64,000 bases of DNA from Microbacteriaceae bacterium (lineage in GTDB: Bacteria; Actinomycetota; Actinomycetes; Actinomycetales; Microbacteriaceae): contig JAODAR010000011.1 in the NCBI GenBank assembly GCA_025463545.1, forward strand, positions 103,880-167,879, given 5' to 3'. Each line of letters starts with the position of its first letter. Position 1 is the stretch's first letter. The notes below the pieces were generated by a model. The model was not told the DNA's origin. It saw nothing but the letters and a program-made list of their open reading frames with translations, and did not search any database. A program made the position numbers and the translations under genes. Of the stretch, positions 30,305 to 38,177 are shown piece after piece.

Positions 30305-31851
30305 GCGATGTCGCCCGCAGTGAGTTCCTGCTGCCTGACCTCGGTGAGGGCCTGACCGAGGCGGCGATCGTGGCCTGGCTGGTGAATCCGGGCGACACGA
30401 TCGCCATCGACCAGCCGGTGGTCGAGGTGGAGTCGGCGAAGTCCGTCGTCGAATTGCCGTCGCCCTTCGGGGGCGTGGTCGAGAAGCTGAACGGCGCCGT
30501 CGGTGACGTCATCCACGCCGGTTCGGTGCTGCTGACGGTGACCGATGCCGGGGTGACTGGTGCCGGGGTGACGGATGCCGGGGTGACGGGGGCCGGGTTG
30601 GCCGACGAGCGCGCTGCGGCGTCCGCTGCCGCCAGCACGCCGACCGAAACCTCCGGAGCCGTACTCGTCGGATACGGCACCAGCACACGCACCCGAGGTG
30701 CGCGGCGCCCGCCTGCCAACCGGTTCGGCCGCAATTCCGGCGATAGCCGTGCACAGCCAACCGCCGCGGCGACGAGCTCTGCTGTGACCAGCTCTGCTGT
30801 GACCAGCTCTGCTGTGAGCAGCTCTGCTGTGACCAGTTCTGCTGTGACCAGTTCTGTCGCCGTGCTGGACCCCGACCGCCGGTCGCCGGTCGTATCACCG
30901 CTGGTGCGGCGACTGGCCAGAGAGAACGGATTCGACGCCAGCCAACTGGCTGGAAGCGGACGAGGCTCGCTGGTGATGCGAAACGACGTGGAGTCGTTCA
31001 TCCGGGAGCGTGAAGGCGCGACGCAGACCGCGCCGCCCATCTCAGCCGGCCCCTCGGCCCCCGCACCCTCGGCCCCCGCACCCTCGGCCCTCGCACCCTC
31101 GACCCCCGCGCCCGCGGGTACGCCCGCGCCCGGGGCATCCCTTGCCTCAGCTGCCACGCTCGAGGACACCCGCATCCCGATCACTGGCCTGCGCAAGACC
31201 GTTGCCCAGCGGATGAGCGTGTCGCGCCGAGAGATCCCCGAGGCGACGATCTGGATGGACGTCGACGCGACCGAGCTGTTCGCCGCCCGTGAACAGCTGC
31301 TCGCCGGGACCGGGGAGCGGTTTAGCGTTACGGCGCTGATCGCCCGGTTCGTTGTGGCCGGGCTGAAGGCCTACCCGCTGCTTAACTCGTCCGTCGACAC
31401 CGCCAGCCAGGAGATTCTGCAGCACAGCGCGATCAACCTCGGGATTGCAGCGCAAACGCCGCGGGGCCTGATGGTCCCCGTGGTGCACGACGCCCACGCG
31501 ATGACCACCCGGCAGCTGCGCGATGCCGTCGCCGCCCTGGTCGACCAGTCGGCGGACGGCACCTTCGCGCCGAGCACGCTCACCGGTGGCACGTTCACCC
31601 TGAACAACTTCGGCTCACTGGGTGTGGACGGTTCGGCAGCCATCATCAACCATCCGGAAGCCGCGATCCTCGGTATCGGCCGCATGATCGAGCGCCCGTG
31701 GGTGGTTGATCACCAGCTCGCGGTTCGCCGCGTCGTGGAGCTGTCAATGGTCTTCGACCACCGGGTCTGCGACGGCGGCACCGCGGCGGGTTTCCTCACC
31801 CACATCGCGCGCTCGATCGAGCACCCGGTCGCTGTCCTCGCCGATCTGTAG
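30301..31851 (+). CDS. Dihydrolipoamide acyltransferase (E2) of 2-oxoacid dehydrogenase complex
   Basis: A 516-aa E2 protein. It has one lipoyl domain (about 1-80, lipoyl-Lys in VEVESAKSVVELPSP), a long repetitive linker, a peripheral-subunit-binding domain (VSPLVRRLARENGFDASQLAGSGRGSLVMRNDVESFI), a Pro/Ala/Ser linker, and the catalytic domain from about residue 285 (PITGLRKTVAQRMSVSRREIPEA) ending with VFDHRVCDGGTAAGFL (the DHR..DG active site). It transfers the acyl group from lipoamide to CoA. ATG 30301 overlaps the E1 beta stop by four bases and has GGGAGTGG upstream. The E3 (lipoamide dehydrogenase) gene is not in the window. Linkers are unusually rich in 15-bp repeats. Confidence 0.93.
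   Translation: MSDVARSEFLLPDLGEGLTEAAIVAWLVNPGDTIAIDQPVVEVESAKSVVELPSPFGGVVEKLNGAVGDVIHAGSVLLTVTDAGVTGAGVTDAGVTGAGLADERAAASAAASTPTETSGAVLVGYGTSTRTRGARRPPANRFGRNSGDSRAQPTAAATSSAVTSSAVTSSAVSSSAVTSSAVTSSVAVLDPDRRSPVVSPLVRRLARENGFDASQLAGSGRGSLVMRNDVESFIREREGATQTAPPISAGPSAPAPSAPAPSALAPSTPAPAGTPAPGASLASAATLEDTRIPITGLRKTVAQRMSVSRREIPEATIWMDVDATELFAAREQLLAGTGERFSVTALIARFVVAGLKAYPLLNSSVDTASQEILQHSAINLGIAAQTPRGLMVPVVHDAHAMTTRQLRDAVAALVDQSADGTFAPSTLTGGTFTLNNFGSLGVDGSAAIINHPEAAILGIGRMIERPWVVDHQLAVRRVVELSMVFDHRVCDGGTAAGFLTHIARSIEHPVAVLADL
30538..30597. repeat. 15-bp repeat, four units, first E2 linker
   Basis: Four in-frame units GTGAC(C/T/G)G(A/G)TGCCGGG start at 30538, 30553, 30568 and 30583 and encode V-T-D/G-A-G repeats immediately after the lipoyl domain. 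Confidence 0.9.
30781..30855. repeat. 15-bp repeat, five units, E2 linker before the binding domain
   Basis: Five in-frame units GCTGTGA(C/G)CAG(C/T)TCT start at 30781, 30796, 30811, 30826 and 30841 and encode AVTSS (one AVSSS). This makes a flexible Ser/Thr-rich tether between the lipoyl and subunit-binding domains. Confidence 0.92.
31054..31113. repeat. 15-bp repeat, four units, E2 linker before the catalytic domain
   Basis: Four in-frame units TCGGCCCCCGCACCC (last two with one or two changes) at 31054, 31069, 31084 and 31099 encode S-A-P-A-P type repeats, a classic Pro/Ala hinge. Confidence 0.9.
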
Positions 31852-31885
31852 GCACATCGAGATCGAGGGATTCTTACCGATCGAC

Positions 31886-32521
31886 TTACTCCGGGCCGCT
31901 CCCCGGCGGACCACTGAGCACGGTGGGGACATACTCAAGCAGCTGAAGCCGACCGTCGAAGGTCCGGCTGTCCACCATCTCAAGGGAGACGTCCGGATAG
32001 CCGTCGTAGATCCGCTCACGCCCGGTGCGGCCGGTGATCACCGGAAAGACGACCAGCCGGAACCGGTCCACGAGGCCCGCAGTCAGCAGCGATCGGCACA
32101 GGCTGAGGCTGCCGAGCGTACTGAGGTGCCCGGTCCCAGTCCGCTTCATCTCGGCCACGGCCTCGACCGCGTCCCCCTCGACCAGCTCCGAGTTCGGCCA
32201 GGTCAGGGGCGCCTGCAGGGTGGAGGAGAAGACGACCTTGGGCACGGCGGCAAGGCCGGTCAGGGTCGCCCCCTCATCCTCGGAGAATCCCGACCCCTCG
32301 GCCGCGGCCTCCTCTGACATCCCGGACATGAGCCGATAGGTGTTCGCCCCCATGAGGAACGTATAGGCCTTCTCCGATTCCTCCTCGAGCCAGGCCAGGT
32401 ATTCCGGGCCCTCCAGACCCCACCAACCGGGCCATCCCTCGGCCGAGGCATACCCGTCCAGGGAGATGATCAGGTCGACCATCAGGTCTGCTGATGACGT
32501 TTCCACAGGTACCTCGCCCAT
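31886..32521 (-). CDS. Dihydrofolate reductase family (RibD C-terminal domain) protein
   Basis: A 211-aa protein with the DHFR/RibD-C fold: DLIISLDGYASAEGWPGWWGLEGPEYLAWLEEE, FLMGANTYRLMSGM, PKVVFSSTLQAPLTWPNSELV, then HLSTLGSLSLCRSLLTAGLVDRFRLVVFPVITG. Such stand-alone proteins are NADPH-dependent reductases of unknown substrate rather than true folate enzymes. ATG 32521 is chosen because GGAG stands about seven bases upstream; the open frame extends 66 codons further without family similarity. Convergent with the E2 gene. The 277 bases between this start and the next minus-strand stop (32799) hold no recognisable gene. Confidence 0.85.
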   Translation of the reverse strand: MGEVPVETSSADLMVDLIISLDGYASAEGWPGWWGLEGPEYLAWLEEESEKAYTFLMGANTYRLMSGMSEEAAAEGSGFSEDEGATLTGLAAVPKVVFSSTLQAPLTWPNSELVEGDAVEAVAEMKRTGTGHLSTLGSLSLCRSLLTAGLVDRFRLVVFPVITGRTGRERIYDGYPDVSLEMVDSRTFDGRLQLLEYVPTVLSGPPGSGPE

Positions 32522-32798
32522 CGCCGTCTCCTCGATCTGATCGACGTCAGTCGTCGCTGGGTCCCTCGGCCCGAGACAGCCGGTTCCCGCCGGGTGGAAC
32601 GAAACCATCCCTGGCTCCCAGTTCCTGACCGACACCACGCCGTAGAGGTGCGTCATGGACCCTATGCCGGCATGGTAGCCCCGGAGTGACGAAGCGTTCA
32701 AGGGGGCGTCCTCCACCACGGCGTCCCGGGCAACGACCCGGCGGCGTGGCCCATCAGGGATTCAGCGGCAAGCGAGTCAGCGCGAAGAGGGCTGAGAG

Positions 32799-33572
32799 TC
32801 ACCCATGCCCGCGAAAGACGGGCGGCCGCTTTTGCTGGAACGCACCGAAGCCCTCGATGAAGTCCGGCGTACCGGCGAGTGCGGCCTGTGCGCGGTTCTC
32901 CCCCGCGATCGACTCCCAGAGCCCGAGCCGCTCATCACGCAGCGCCGCAACCAGTGCTTTGCTGGCCAGGAACGCCTCGGTGGGTCCGGCCGCGACCTGC
33001 ACCACCTTCGACCGGGTGAAGTTGTGAACCTCCCCGTCGGGCAAGGCACGACTGAAGAGACCGGATGCCACTGCGTCGACACCGCTCATCAGCTCGGACG
33101 TGTAGATCAGGTCAAGCGCGCGGTGGGCCCCGAGCCGCTCGACGAAGAGGGCGTGGCCGCCTGAGTCGAGGGTGGCCCCGAGGTTCGCGAACGGCGACCC
33201 GATCTTTGCGCCGTTGGCCACGTAGACAACATCGGTGGCGATCAGGAGCCCGAGGCCGATGCCCAGGCACGCGCCGTGCGCCGCCGCGAACGTCGGCGCG
33301 GGGAACGCGCTCATTCGCTTCAGCAGCGGGGTCAGGACATCCGTCATGAAGCCGAACGCGTCGTCCGTTGCCGGATCGACCTCGGAGATATCGCGGCCGG
33401 CACAGAACGCCCGTCCCTCGCCGCGGAGCAGCAGAGCGCGCACTCCGGCGGACTCGGCGTCGTCGTAGGCCGCACCGAGCGCGGCGAGGGACGCAGGGTC
33501 GAGGGCGTTGAGCTTCTGGGGGGCGTTCAGCACGATCTCGGCGATATCGTTCTGGATAGTCAGGTCGATCAT
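32799..33572 (-). CDS. paaG: Enoyl-CoA hydratase/isomerase, probably PaaG-like
   Basis: A 257-aa crotonase-fold enzyme: GRAFCAGRDISEVD and HGACLGIGLGLLIATDVVYV form the oxyanion hole. The segment FANLGATLDSGGHALFVERLG has Asp in the place used by PaaG-type isomerases (LDSG) instead of the Glu of standard hydratases. PaaG isomerises ring-1,2-epoxyphenylacetyl-CoA to the oxepin. It follows paaE by 30 bases and so probably ends the paaABCDE operon. The PaaG assignment rests on this context and the Asp; an ordinary hydratase is possible. Confidence 0.72.
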   Translation of the reverse strand: MIDLTIQNDIAEIVLNAPQKLNALDPASLAALGAAYDDAESAGVRALLLRGEGRAFCAGRDISEVDPATDDAFGFMTDVLTPLLKRMSAFPAPTFAAAHGACLGIGLGLLIATDVVYVANGAKIGSPFANLGATLDSGGHALFVERLGAHRALDLIYTSELMSGVDAVASGLFSRALPDGEVHNFTRSKVVQVAAGPTEAFLASKALVAALRDERLGLWESIAGENRAQAALAGTPDFIEGFGAFQQKRPPVFRGHG

Positions 33573-33602
33573 GCGGTCCCCTCGGTGCCAGGCAACGCGG
33601 CC

Positions 33603-34730
33603 TCACACGTCATAGTCGACGCTCACGGCTTCACTGGTCGGCAGCGACTGGCAGGTCAGCACGTAGCCGCGCTCCAGCTCCTCCGGTTCGAGGGCGAAGT
33701 TTTCTTCCATCTCGACCGTGCCGCTGACCAGTTTCGCCCGGCACGTGCCGCAAACCCCACCGGCGCAGGCGAACGGCACGTCCGGTCGCACCCGGAGTGC
33801 CGCGTTCAGCACGCTCTCCCGCCCGTGCACCGGCGTGGTCACGGTGGAGGCCCGCCCGTCGAGCGTGAAGGTGATGGAGTGCACCGCACCGCCCGGTTCC
33901 ACCTCGACAGGGCGCCCGCGGGAGCCCTCCGGACGGCCCGGTTCCCCGGTCGTGAAGAGCTCGAAGTGGATGTCATCTGCCGCGACTCCGGCCTCGGCGA
34001 GGGTGTCCCGGCACAGTTGCACCAGCTCGAACGGCCCGCAGATGAACCACTCGTCCACTGTTTCAGGACGCACCAGCATGCCGAGGATGGCCTGCAGCTT
34101 CTCGTGGTCGATTCGGCCGGAGAGGAGCGGCGAGCTGCGCGTCTCGCGGGTGAGCACATGGTGCAAGGCCAGCCGGGCCGGATACCGGTCTTTCAGGTCG
34201 GCGAGGTCCTCGAGGAACATGGTGTCCAAGGCGGTGCGGTTTGAGTAGACCAGAGTGAACTGCGAGGTTGGCGACTCCGCCAGCACGCTGTGGGCCAGGG
34301 CGACCACCGGGGTCACCCCGGACCCGGCAGCAATCGCCGCGAAGTGCCGGTCGAGGCCTGCGCCCGAAGAGACGACGAAGTTGCCCTCCGGGCTCATCAC
34401 GTCGAGCTTCGCTCCGGGCGCGAGGTTCTCCAGCGCCCAGGTGGAGAAGACACCGCCGAGGTCCCGTTTGATCGCCACCCGGATCTCCCCCCGCACCGGG
34501 GCCGCGCAGATCGAATAGCTGCGTCGCAGCTCCCTGCCGCCAACGCTGGCTCGGATGGCGACGTACTGCCCGGGGTCGTAGTCGTAGTCGCCGGCCAGCT
34601 CCGGCGGAACGTCGAAGGTGACCTCGATCGAATCATCGGTGAGCGGCCGCACCCGGGAAACGGTCAACCGGTGGAAGCGCGCCCGCCGCCGGGGTCGCAC
34701 CCGGGCGGCGGCATCCGCTGTCATCACCAT
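33603..34730 (-). CDS. paaE: Phenylacetyl-CoA epoxidase reductase subunit PaaE
   Basis: A 375-aa reductase that feeds electrons from NADPH to the PaaABC(D) diiron monooxygenase. The FAD domain has GQYVAIRASVGGRELRRSYSICAAP (RxYS motif), the NAD domain has AAGSGVTPVVALAHSVL and FICGPFELVQL, and the C-terminal plant-type 2Fe-2S ferredoxin has FACAGGVCGTCRAKLVSG and YVLTCQS (four Cys). The ATG at 34728-34730 overlaps the paaD stop (TGATG); a second ATG two codons later is possible. Complete. Confidence 0.95.
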   Translation of the reverse strand: MVMTADAAARVRPRRRARFHRLTVSRVRPLTDDSIEVTFDVPPELAGDYDYDPGQYVAIRASVGGRELRRSYSICAAPVRGEIRVAIKRDLGGVFSTWALENLAPGAKLDVMSPEGNFVVSSGAGLDRHFAAIAAGSGVTPVVALAHSVLAESPTSQFTLVYSNRTALDTMFLEDLADLKDRYPARLALHHVLTRETRSSPLLSGRIDHEKLQAILGMLVRPETVDEWFICGPFELVQLCRDTLAEAGVAADDIHFELFTTGEPGRPEGSRGRPVEVEPGGAVHSITFTLDGRASTVTTPVHGRESVLNAALRVRPDVPFACAGGVCGTCRAKLVSGTVEMEENFALEPEELERGYVLTCQSLPTSEAVSVDYDV

Positions 34731-35278
34731 CAGTGGTCCTTGAAGAAGTCGAAGGGCTCCTGGCACCGCTGGCAGACATAGAGCGCCTTGCAGGACGTGG
34801 ACCCGAACCGGCTGAGCTGACGGGTGTGCAGCGAACCGCAGTGCGGGCAGCGCACACCGAGCCCCAGCGAGACCGGCCCGGCCGGACGGGCGCCCGTGGG
34901 TGGCGCGATGCCGAAGTCAGCGAGTTTGCGCGTGCCGTCGTCACTCATCCAGTCCGTCGTCCAGGCGGGGCTGAGCACCACCCGCACGCTCACCTTCGCG
35001 TAGCCGGCCCGGTTCAGCACGGTCACGATGTCGTCACGGATCGCCTCCACTGCGGGGCAGCCGGAGTAGGTGGGCGTGATTTCCACGAGCACGCGGGCTC
35101 CGCCAACCGATGCGGTAACGGACGCGCCGCGCAGCACTCCGAGGTCGGCGATCGTCAGGACCGGCACTTCCGGGTCCACCACGGTCGCCGCGAGGTCCCA
35201 GACGGCGGCGGACGCGGCATCCGTCGGGCGGGGCCGGGCGACGACTTCGGTTTGCGTCATCTTGGTCATGGTGTTCAC
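34730..35278 (-). CDS. paaD: Phenylacetate degradation protein PaaD
   Basis: A 182-aa protein with an N-terminal MIP18/DUF59 domain (VVDPEVPVLTIADLGVLRGASV, ITPTYSGCPAVEAIRDDI, VVLSPAWTTDWMSD) and a C-terminal zinc-ribbon (RCPHCGSLHTRQLS ... YVCQRCQEPFDFFKDH). PaaD is thought to mature the Fe-S or diiron centres of the epoxidase. GTG 35278 overlaps the paaC stop in a GTGA arrangement; an adjacent GTG (35281) and ATGs at 35269 and 35260 are alternatives. Confidence 0.94.
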   Translation of the reverse strand: MNTMTKMTQTEVVARPRPTDAASAAVWDLAATVVDPEVPVLTIADLGVLRGASVTASVGGARVLVEITPTYSGCPAVEAIRDDIVTVLNRAGYAKVSVRVVLSPAWTTDWMSDDGTRKLADFGIAPPTGARPAGPVSLGLGVRCPHCGSLHTRQLSRFGSTSCKALYVCQRCQEPFDFFKDH

Positions 35279-36093
35279 CACGTCGCTCCGGGGTGCTGCC
35301 GGGCCAGCACCTGCATCTCGGCCAGCAGCGTGCCGAAACTGCCGGAGTGCACGCCCTGCCTGCCGCCGCCGCGGGCGACGAAACCCACGGGCAGGGCGAG
35401 TCCGGCCCGCTCGAGCACAGTGCCGACCAGCGCGTCGAACGGTTCCTGCAGGGAAGACGGACGCACGGCGATGCCATCAAGCACGTCGATCAGCGGGTCG
35501 TCGCGGAAGAGTTCGTCCACGTACGGCCAGACATCGCCGAGGGCGACCTGGACGCGGTCGCGGGATTGCTCCGTGCCCAGGCCCAGCCGCAGCATCCACT
35601 GGGCGCTGTGGTCTCGGTGGTAGTCGACCTCCTTGACCGCCTTGGCTGCGATGGCGGCCAGCACCGGGTCGACGGATGCCGACAGCCCGGTGTAGAGCTC
35701 GAACTGGTACACGGAGACGGCGAGCTGGCGCACGATGGTGTGCGCGAAGTCGCCACCCGGCAGCTCGAACAGCTGGGCGCTCCGCCAGTCCGGCTCGTCT
35801 CGGAAGTAGGCGAGGTCGTCCTCGGTTTTGCCCCACGCACTTCCGGCGTAGGTGAGGAACGACCGGGCGTGCCCGATCAGGTCAAGGGCGATGTTGCCGA
35901 GCGCGATGTCCTCTTCGATCTCCGGGGCGCGGGAGATCCACTCGCCCAGGCGCTGGGCGAGGATCAGGGCGTCGTCACCGAGGCGCAGTGCGTACTCGGC
36001 GACCGGCGGGGAGGCGACAGGGCCGCCGCCATTGATTTGTTGGGCGATCCGCTCCGGGGTGAGAGCGTCACCCGGGGTGATCTTTTGCGACAT
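35275..36093 (-). CDS. paaC: Phenylacetyl-CoA epoxidase structural subunit PaaC
   Basis: A 272-aa all-helical ferritin-like protein, the non-catalytic partner of PaaA. Blocks: YALRLGDDALILAQRLGEWISRAPEIEEDIALGNIALDLIGHARSFLTYAG, DFAHTIVRQLAVSVYQFELYTGL, AAKAVKEVDYHRDHSAQWMLRLGLGTEQSRDRV. ATG 36093 is used because GGGAGCG precedes it at suitable distance; a TTG two codons upstream is unlikely. It lies 15 bases after paaB in the operon. Confidence 0.95.
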   Translation of the reverse strand: MSQKITPGDALTPERIAQQINGGGPVASPPVAEYALRLGDDALILAQRLGEWISRAPEIEEDIALGNIALDLIGHARSFLTYAGSAWGKTEDDLAYFRDEPDWRSAQLFELPGGDFAHTIVRQLAVSVYQFELYTGLSASVDPVLAAIAAKAVKEVDYHRDHSAQWMLRLGLGTEQSRDRVQVALGDVWPYVDELFRDDPLIDVLDGIAVRPSSLQEPFDALVGTVLERAGLALPVGFVARGGGRQGVHSGSFGTLLAEMQVLARQHPGATW

Positions 36094-36108
36094 GGTCAAC
36101 GCTCCCGG

Positions 36109-36417
36109 TCACAGATGTCTGACGGCATCGGCTTCGGTGTAGTAGCTGGCGTGGCGGTAGTCCTTGCCCTGCGGTGACTCGAAAAAGGAGCCGCGCGCGT
36201 CGGGATCCGACGCGGTGATCATCGCCGATGGAACCACCCACACCGAGACTCCCTCGTTGCGCCGCGTGTAGACGTCACGGGCGTTACGGACGGCCATGTC
36301 CGCATCCGGTGCGTGCAGCGACCCGGCGTGCACGTGCGACAGGCCACGCGACGAGCGGATGAAGACCTCCCAGAGCGGCCATTGCTCACGGCCGCCGGAT
36401 TCGCCGGGGGCGCTCAT
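36109..36417 (-). CDS. paaB: Phenylacetyl-CoA epoxidase subunit PaaB
   Basis: A 102-aa protein of typical PaaB length, bridging PaaAC heterodimers. Family blocks: WPLWEVFIRSSRGLSHVHAGSLHAPDADMAVRNARDVYTRRNEGVSVWVV and the C-terminal GKDYRHASYYTEADAVRHL. The start overlaps the paaA stop by one base (36417). Complete. Confidence 0.96.
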   Translation of the reverse strand: MSAPGESGGREQWPLWEVFIRSSRGLSHVHAGSLHAPDADMAVRNARDVYTRRNEGVSVWVVPSAMITASDPDARGSFFESPQGKDYRHASYYTEADAVRHL

Positions 36418-37409
36418 CAGGCCACCTCGCGTTCTGTCTGCTCGCTCTGGTCACTGAGCATGGCCTGTTTGCGGGCGTATTCGCGGGCGGCTTCCCGTAC
36501 CCATTCGCCGTCTTCGTGTGCCTGGCGCCGGCGCTCCAGCCGTTCGGCGTTGGCCTGCCCCCGGCCGGCGAGCACCTCATGAAACTCCGCCCAGTCGAGC
36601 TCACCGAAGTCGTAACTGCCGCGCGCTTCGTTCCAGGCGATGTCGGGGTCGGGCAGGGTGATGCCCAGGACCTCGGCCTGAGGAACCAGCATGTCCACGA
36701 ACCGTTGCCGCAGCTCGTCGTTGCTGAACCGTTTGATGTTCCATGCCATGCTCTGCTTCGAGTTCGGCGACTCGTCGTCGGGCGGCCCGAACATCATCAG
36801 CGCGGGCCCGTACCAGCGGTTCACCGACTCCTGCGCCATCTCCTGCTGGGCCTTCGTGCCACGCATCAGGCTGAGCAAGATCTCGAAGCCCTGCCGCTGG
36901 TGGAACGACTCCTCCTTGCAGATCCGCACCATCGCGCGGCCGTAGGGACCGTAGGAGGCCCGGCAGAGCGGCACCTGGTTGCAGATGGCGGCGCCGTCGA
37001 CGAGCCAGCCGATCGACCCCATGTCGGCCCAGGTGGGCGTGAAGTAGTTGAAGATCGAGGAGTAGCGAGCCTTGCCGGTGATCAACTGTTCGAACATCGT
37101 GTCGCGATCGGTGCCAAGGGTCTGCGCGGCTGAGTAGAGGTAGAGGCCGTGGCCGGCTTCGTCCTGCACCTTGGCCATCAGGATCGCCTTGCGCTTGAGG
37201 CTCGGGGCGCGGCTGATCCAGTTGCTCTCCGGCTGCATGCCGATGATCTCGGAGTGCGCGTGCTGCGAGATCTGGCGCACAAGCGTGCGGCGGTAGGCCT
37301 CCGGCATCCAGTCGGTCGGTTCGATCCGGCCGTCGGCGGCAATCAGTTCGTCGAAACGTGACTGCTCAGGGCTGGGTGGTATCGAGGGTGGGACACTGGG
37401 AATCGACAT
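36417..37409 (-). CDS. paaA: Phenylacetyl-CoA epoxidase catalytic subunit PaaA
   Basis: A 330-aa carboxylate-bridged diiron oxygenase that epoxidises the aromatic ring of phenylacetyl-CoA. Iron-ligand helices are visible: [56 protein letters not shown]. The first-gene start ATG 37409 has AGGTG six bases upstream; an ATG three codons earlier lacks such a site. It heads the operon paaA-B-C-D-E-(paaG-like), facing the TetR regulator across about 105 bases that contain a TetR-type operator. Confidence 0.96.
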   Translation of the reverse strand: MSIPSVPPSIPPSPEQSRFDELIAADGRIEPTDWMPEAYRRTLVRQISQHAHSEIIGMQPESNWISRAPSLKRKAILMAKVQDEAGHGLYLYSAAQTLGTDRDTMFEQLITGKARYSSIFNYFTPTWADMGSIGWLVDGAAICNQVPLCRASYGPYGRAMVRICKEESFHQRQGFEILLSLMRGTKAQQEMAQESVNRWYGPALMMFGPPDDESPNSKQSMAWNIKRFSNDELRQRFVDMLVPQAEVLGITLPDPDIAWNEARGSYDFGELDWAEFHEVLAGRGQANAERLERRRQAHEDGEWVREAAREYARKQAMLSDQSEQTEREVA

Positions 37410-37447
37410 TGACCGCACCTCGACCTCGTTGCATAGCTGGGCCTATT

Positions 37448-37471
37448 ACTGACCGACCGTTCGTTCAGGGT
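37448..37471. promoter_or_regulatory. PaaR/TetR-type operator in the paaA-regulator intergenic region
   Basis: ACTGACCGACCGTTCGTTCA lies 39 bases upstream of paaA and 45 upstream of the TetR gene. It shares the word GACCGTTCGTTC with the site before paaF and fits the ACTNACCGNNCGNN-type palindrome described for actinobacterial PaaR (from general knowledge). Binding is inferred. Confidence 0.7.
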
Positions 37472-37515
37472 AACATTGGGCATCGCGGTGGTCAAGCGAC
37501 CGGAATCGGGGACAG

Positions 37516-38139
37516 ATGAATACAACGCATGCGGCGGCACCGGAAGCGACGCCGGTTCAGAAAGCAGGTCGACCGGGCCACGACCAGCAGAGTGTGCTCA
37601 CCATCGCGGTCGAAACCTTCAACGAATTCGGTTACGAGGCCACCTCGATGGGGACCCTGGCCGAACGCCTCGGAACCAGCAAGTCGGCGATATACCACCA
37701 CTTTCCGAGCAAGGAAGAGGTGCTGAACCGTGCGCTCGACTATGCGCTGGGCGGCCTGGAGGCGATCCTCGACGCCCCTGGGGCCCGGGCCGGCACCGCG
37801 GAGGCCCGACTGCGCTTCGTGGTGGGCGAAGCAGTACGAGTGCTGTGCGAACGGCTCCCCTACGTCACCCTGCTGCTCCGACTCCGCGGCAACTCCCCGA
37901 TCGAGCGACAGGCCCTGGAGCGTCGCCGGGCGTTCAACTCGGCAATGGCCGAGCTGGTGGAGTCTGCCAGCTCAGACGGCACACTTCGCACTGACGTGGA
38001 CGCTCGCACGATCACGCGGTTGTTGTTCGGCATGATCAACTCGATCGTCGAGTGGTACCGCCCCGGCGGCCTGATGACGCCGGGTCTGCTCGCGCAGGAC
38101 GTGCTCGCGGTCGCCTTCGACGGCATCCGCTCGCCCTGA
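37516..38139 (+). CDS. paaR: TetR/AcrR family regulator of phenylacetate genes (PaaR-like)
   Basis: A 207-aa TetR repressor with a 20-residue tail, then the HTH domain (VLTIAVETFNEFGYEATSMGTLAERLGTSKSAIYHHFPSKEEVLNRALDYAL) and a helical ligand domain ending GMINSIVEWYRPGGLMTPGLLAQDVLAVAFDGI. Divergent from paaA and adjacent to paaZ, so a phenylacetyl-CoA-responsive repressor of both paa operons is likely. Assignment as PaaR is by context and HTH type; other TetR proteins share the architecture. Confidence 0.88.
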   Translation: MNTTHAAAPEATPVQKAGRPGHDQQSVLTIAVETFNEFGYEATSMGTLAERLGTSKSAIYHHFPSKEEVLNRALDYALGGLEAILDAPGARAGTAEARLRFVVGEAVRVLCERLPYVTLLLRLRGNSPIERQALERRRAFNSAMAELVESASSDGTLRTDVDARTITRLLFGMINSIVEWYRPGGLMTPGLLAQDVLAVAFDGIRSP

Positions 38140-38177
38140 GTCGCCCTGAACACCCTCACCGATCGGGACCGGCCGGG

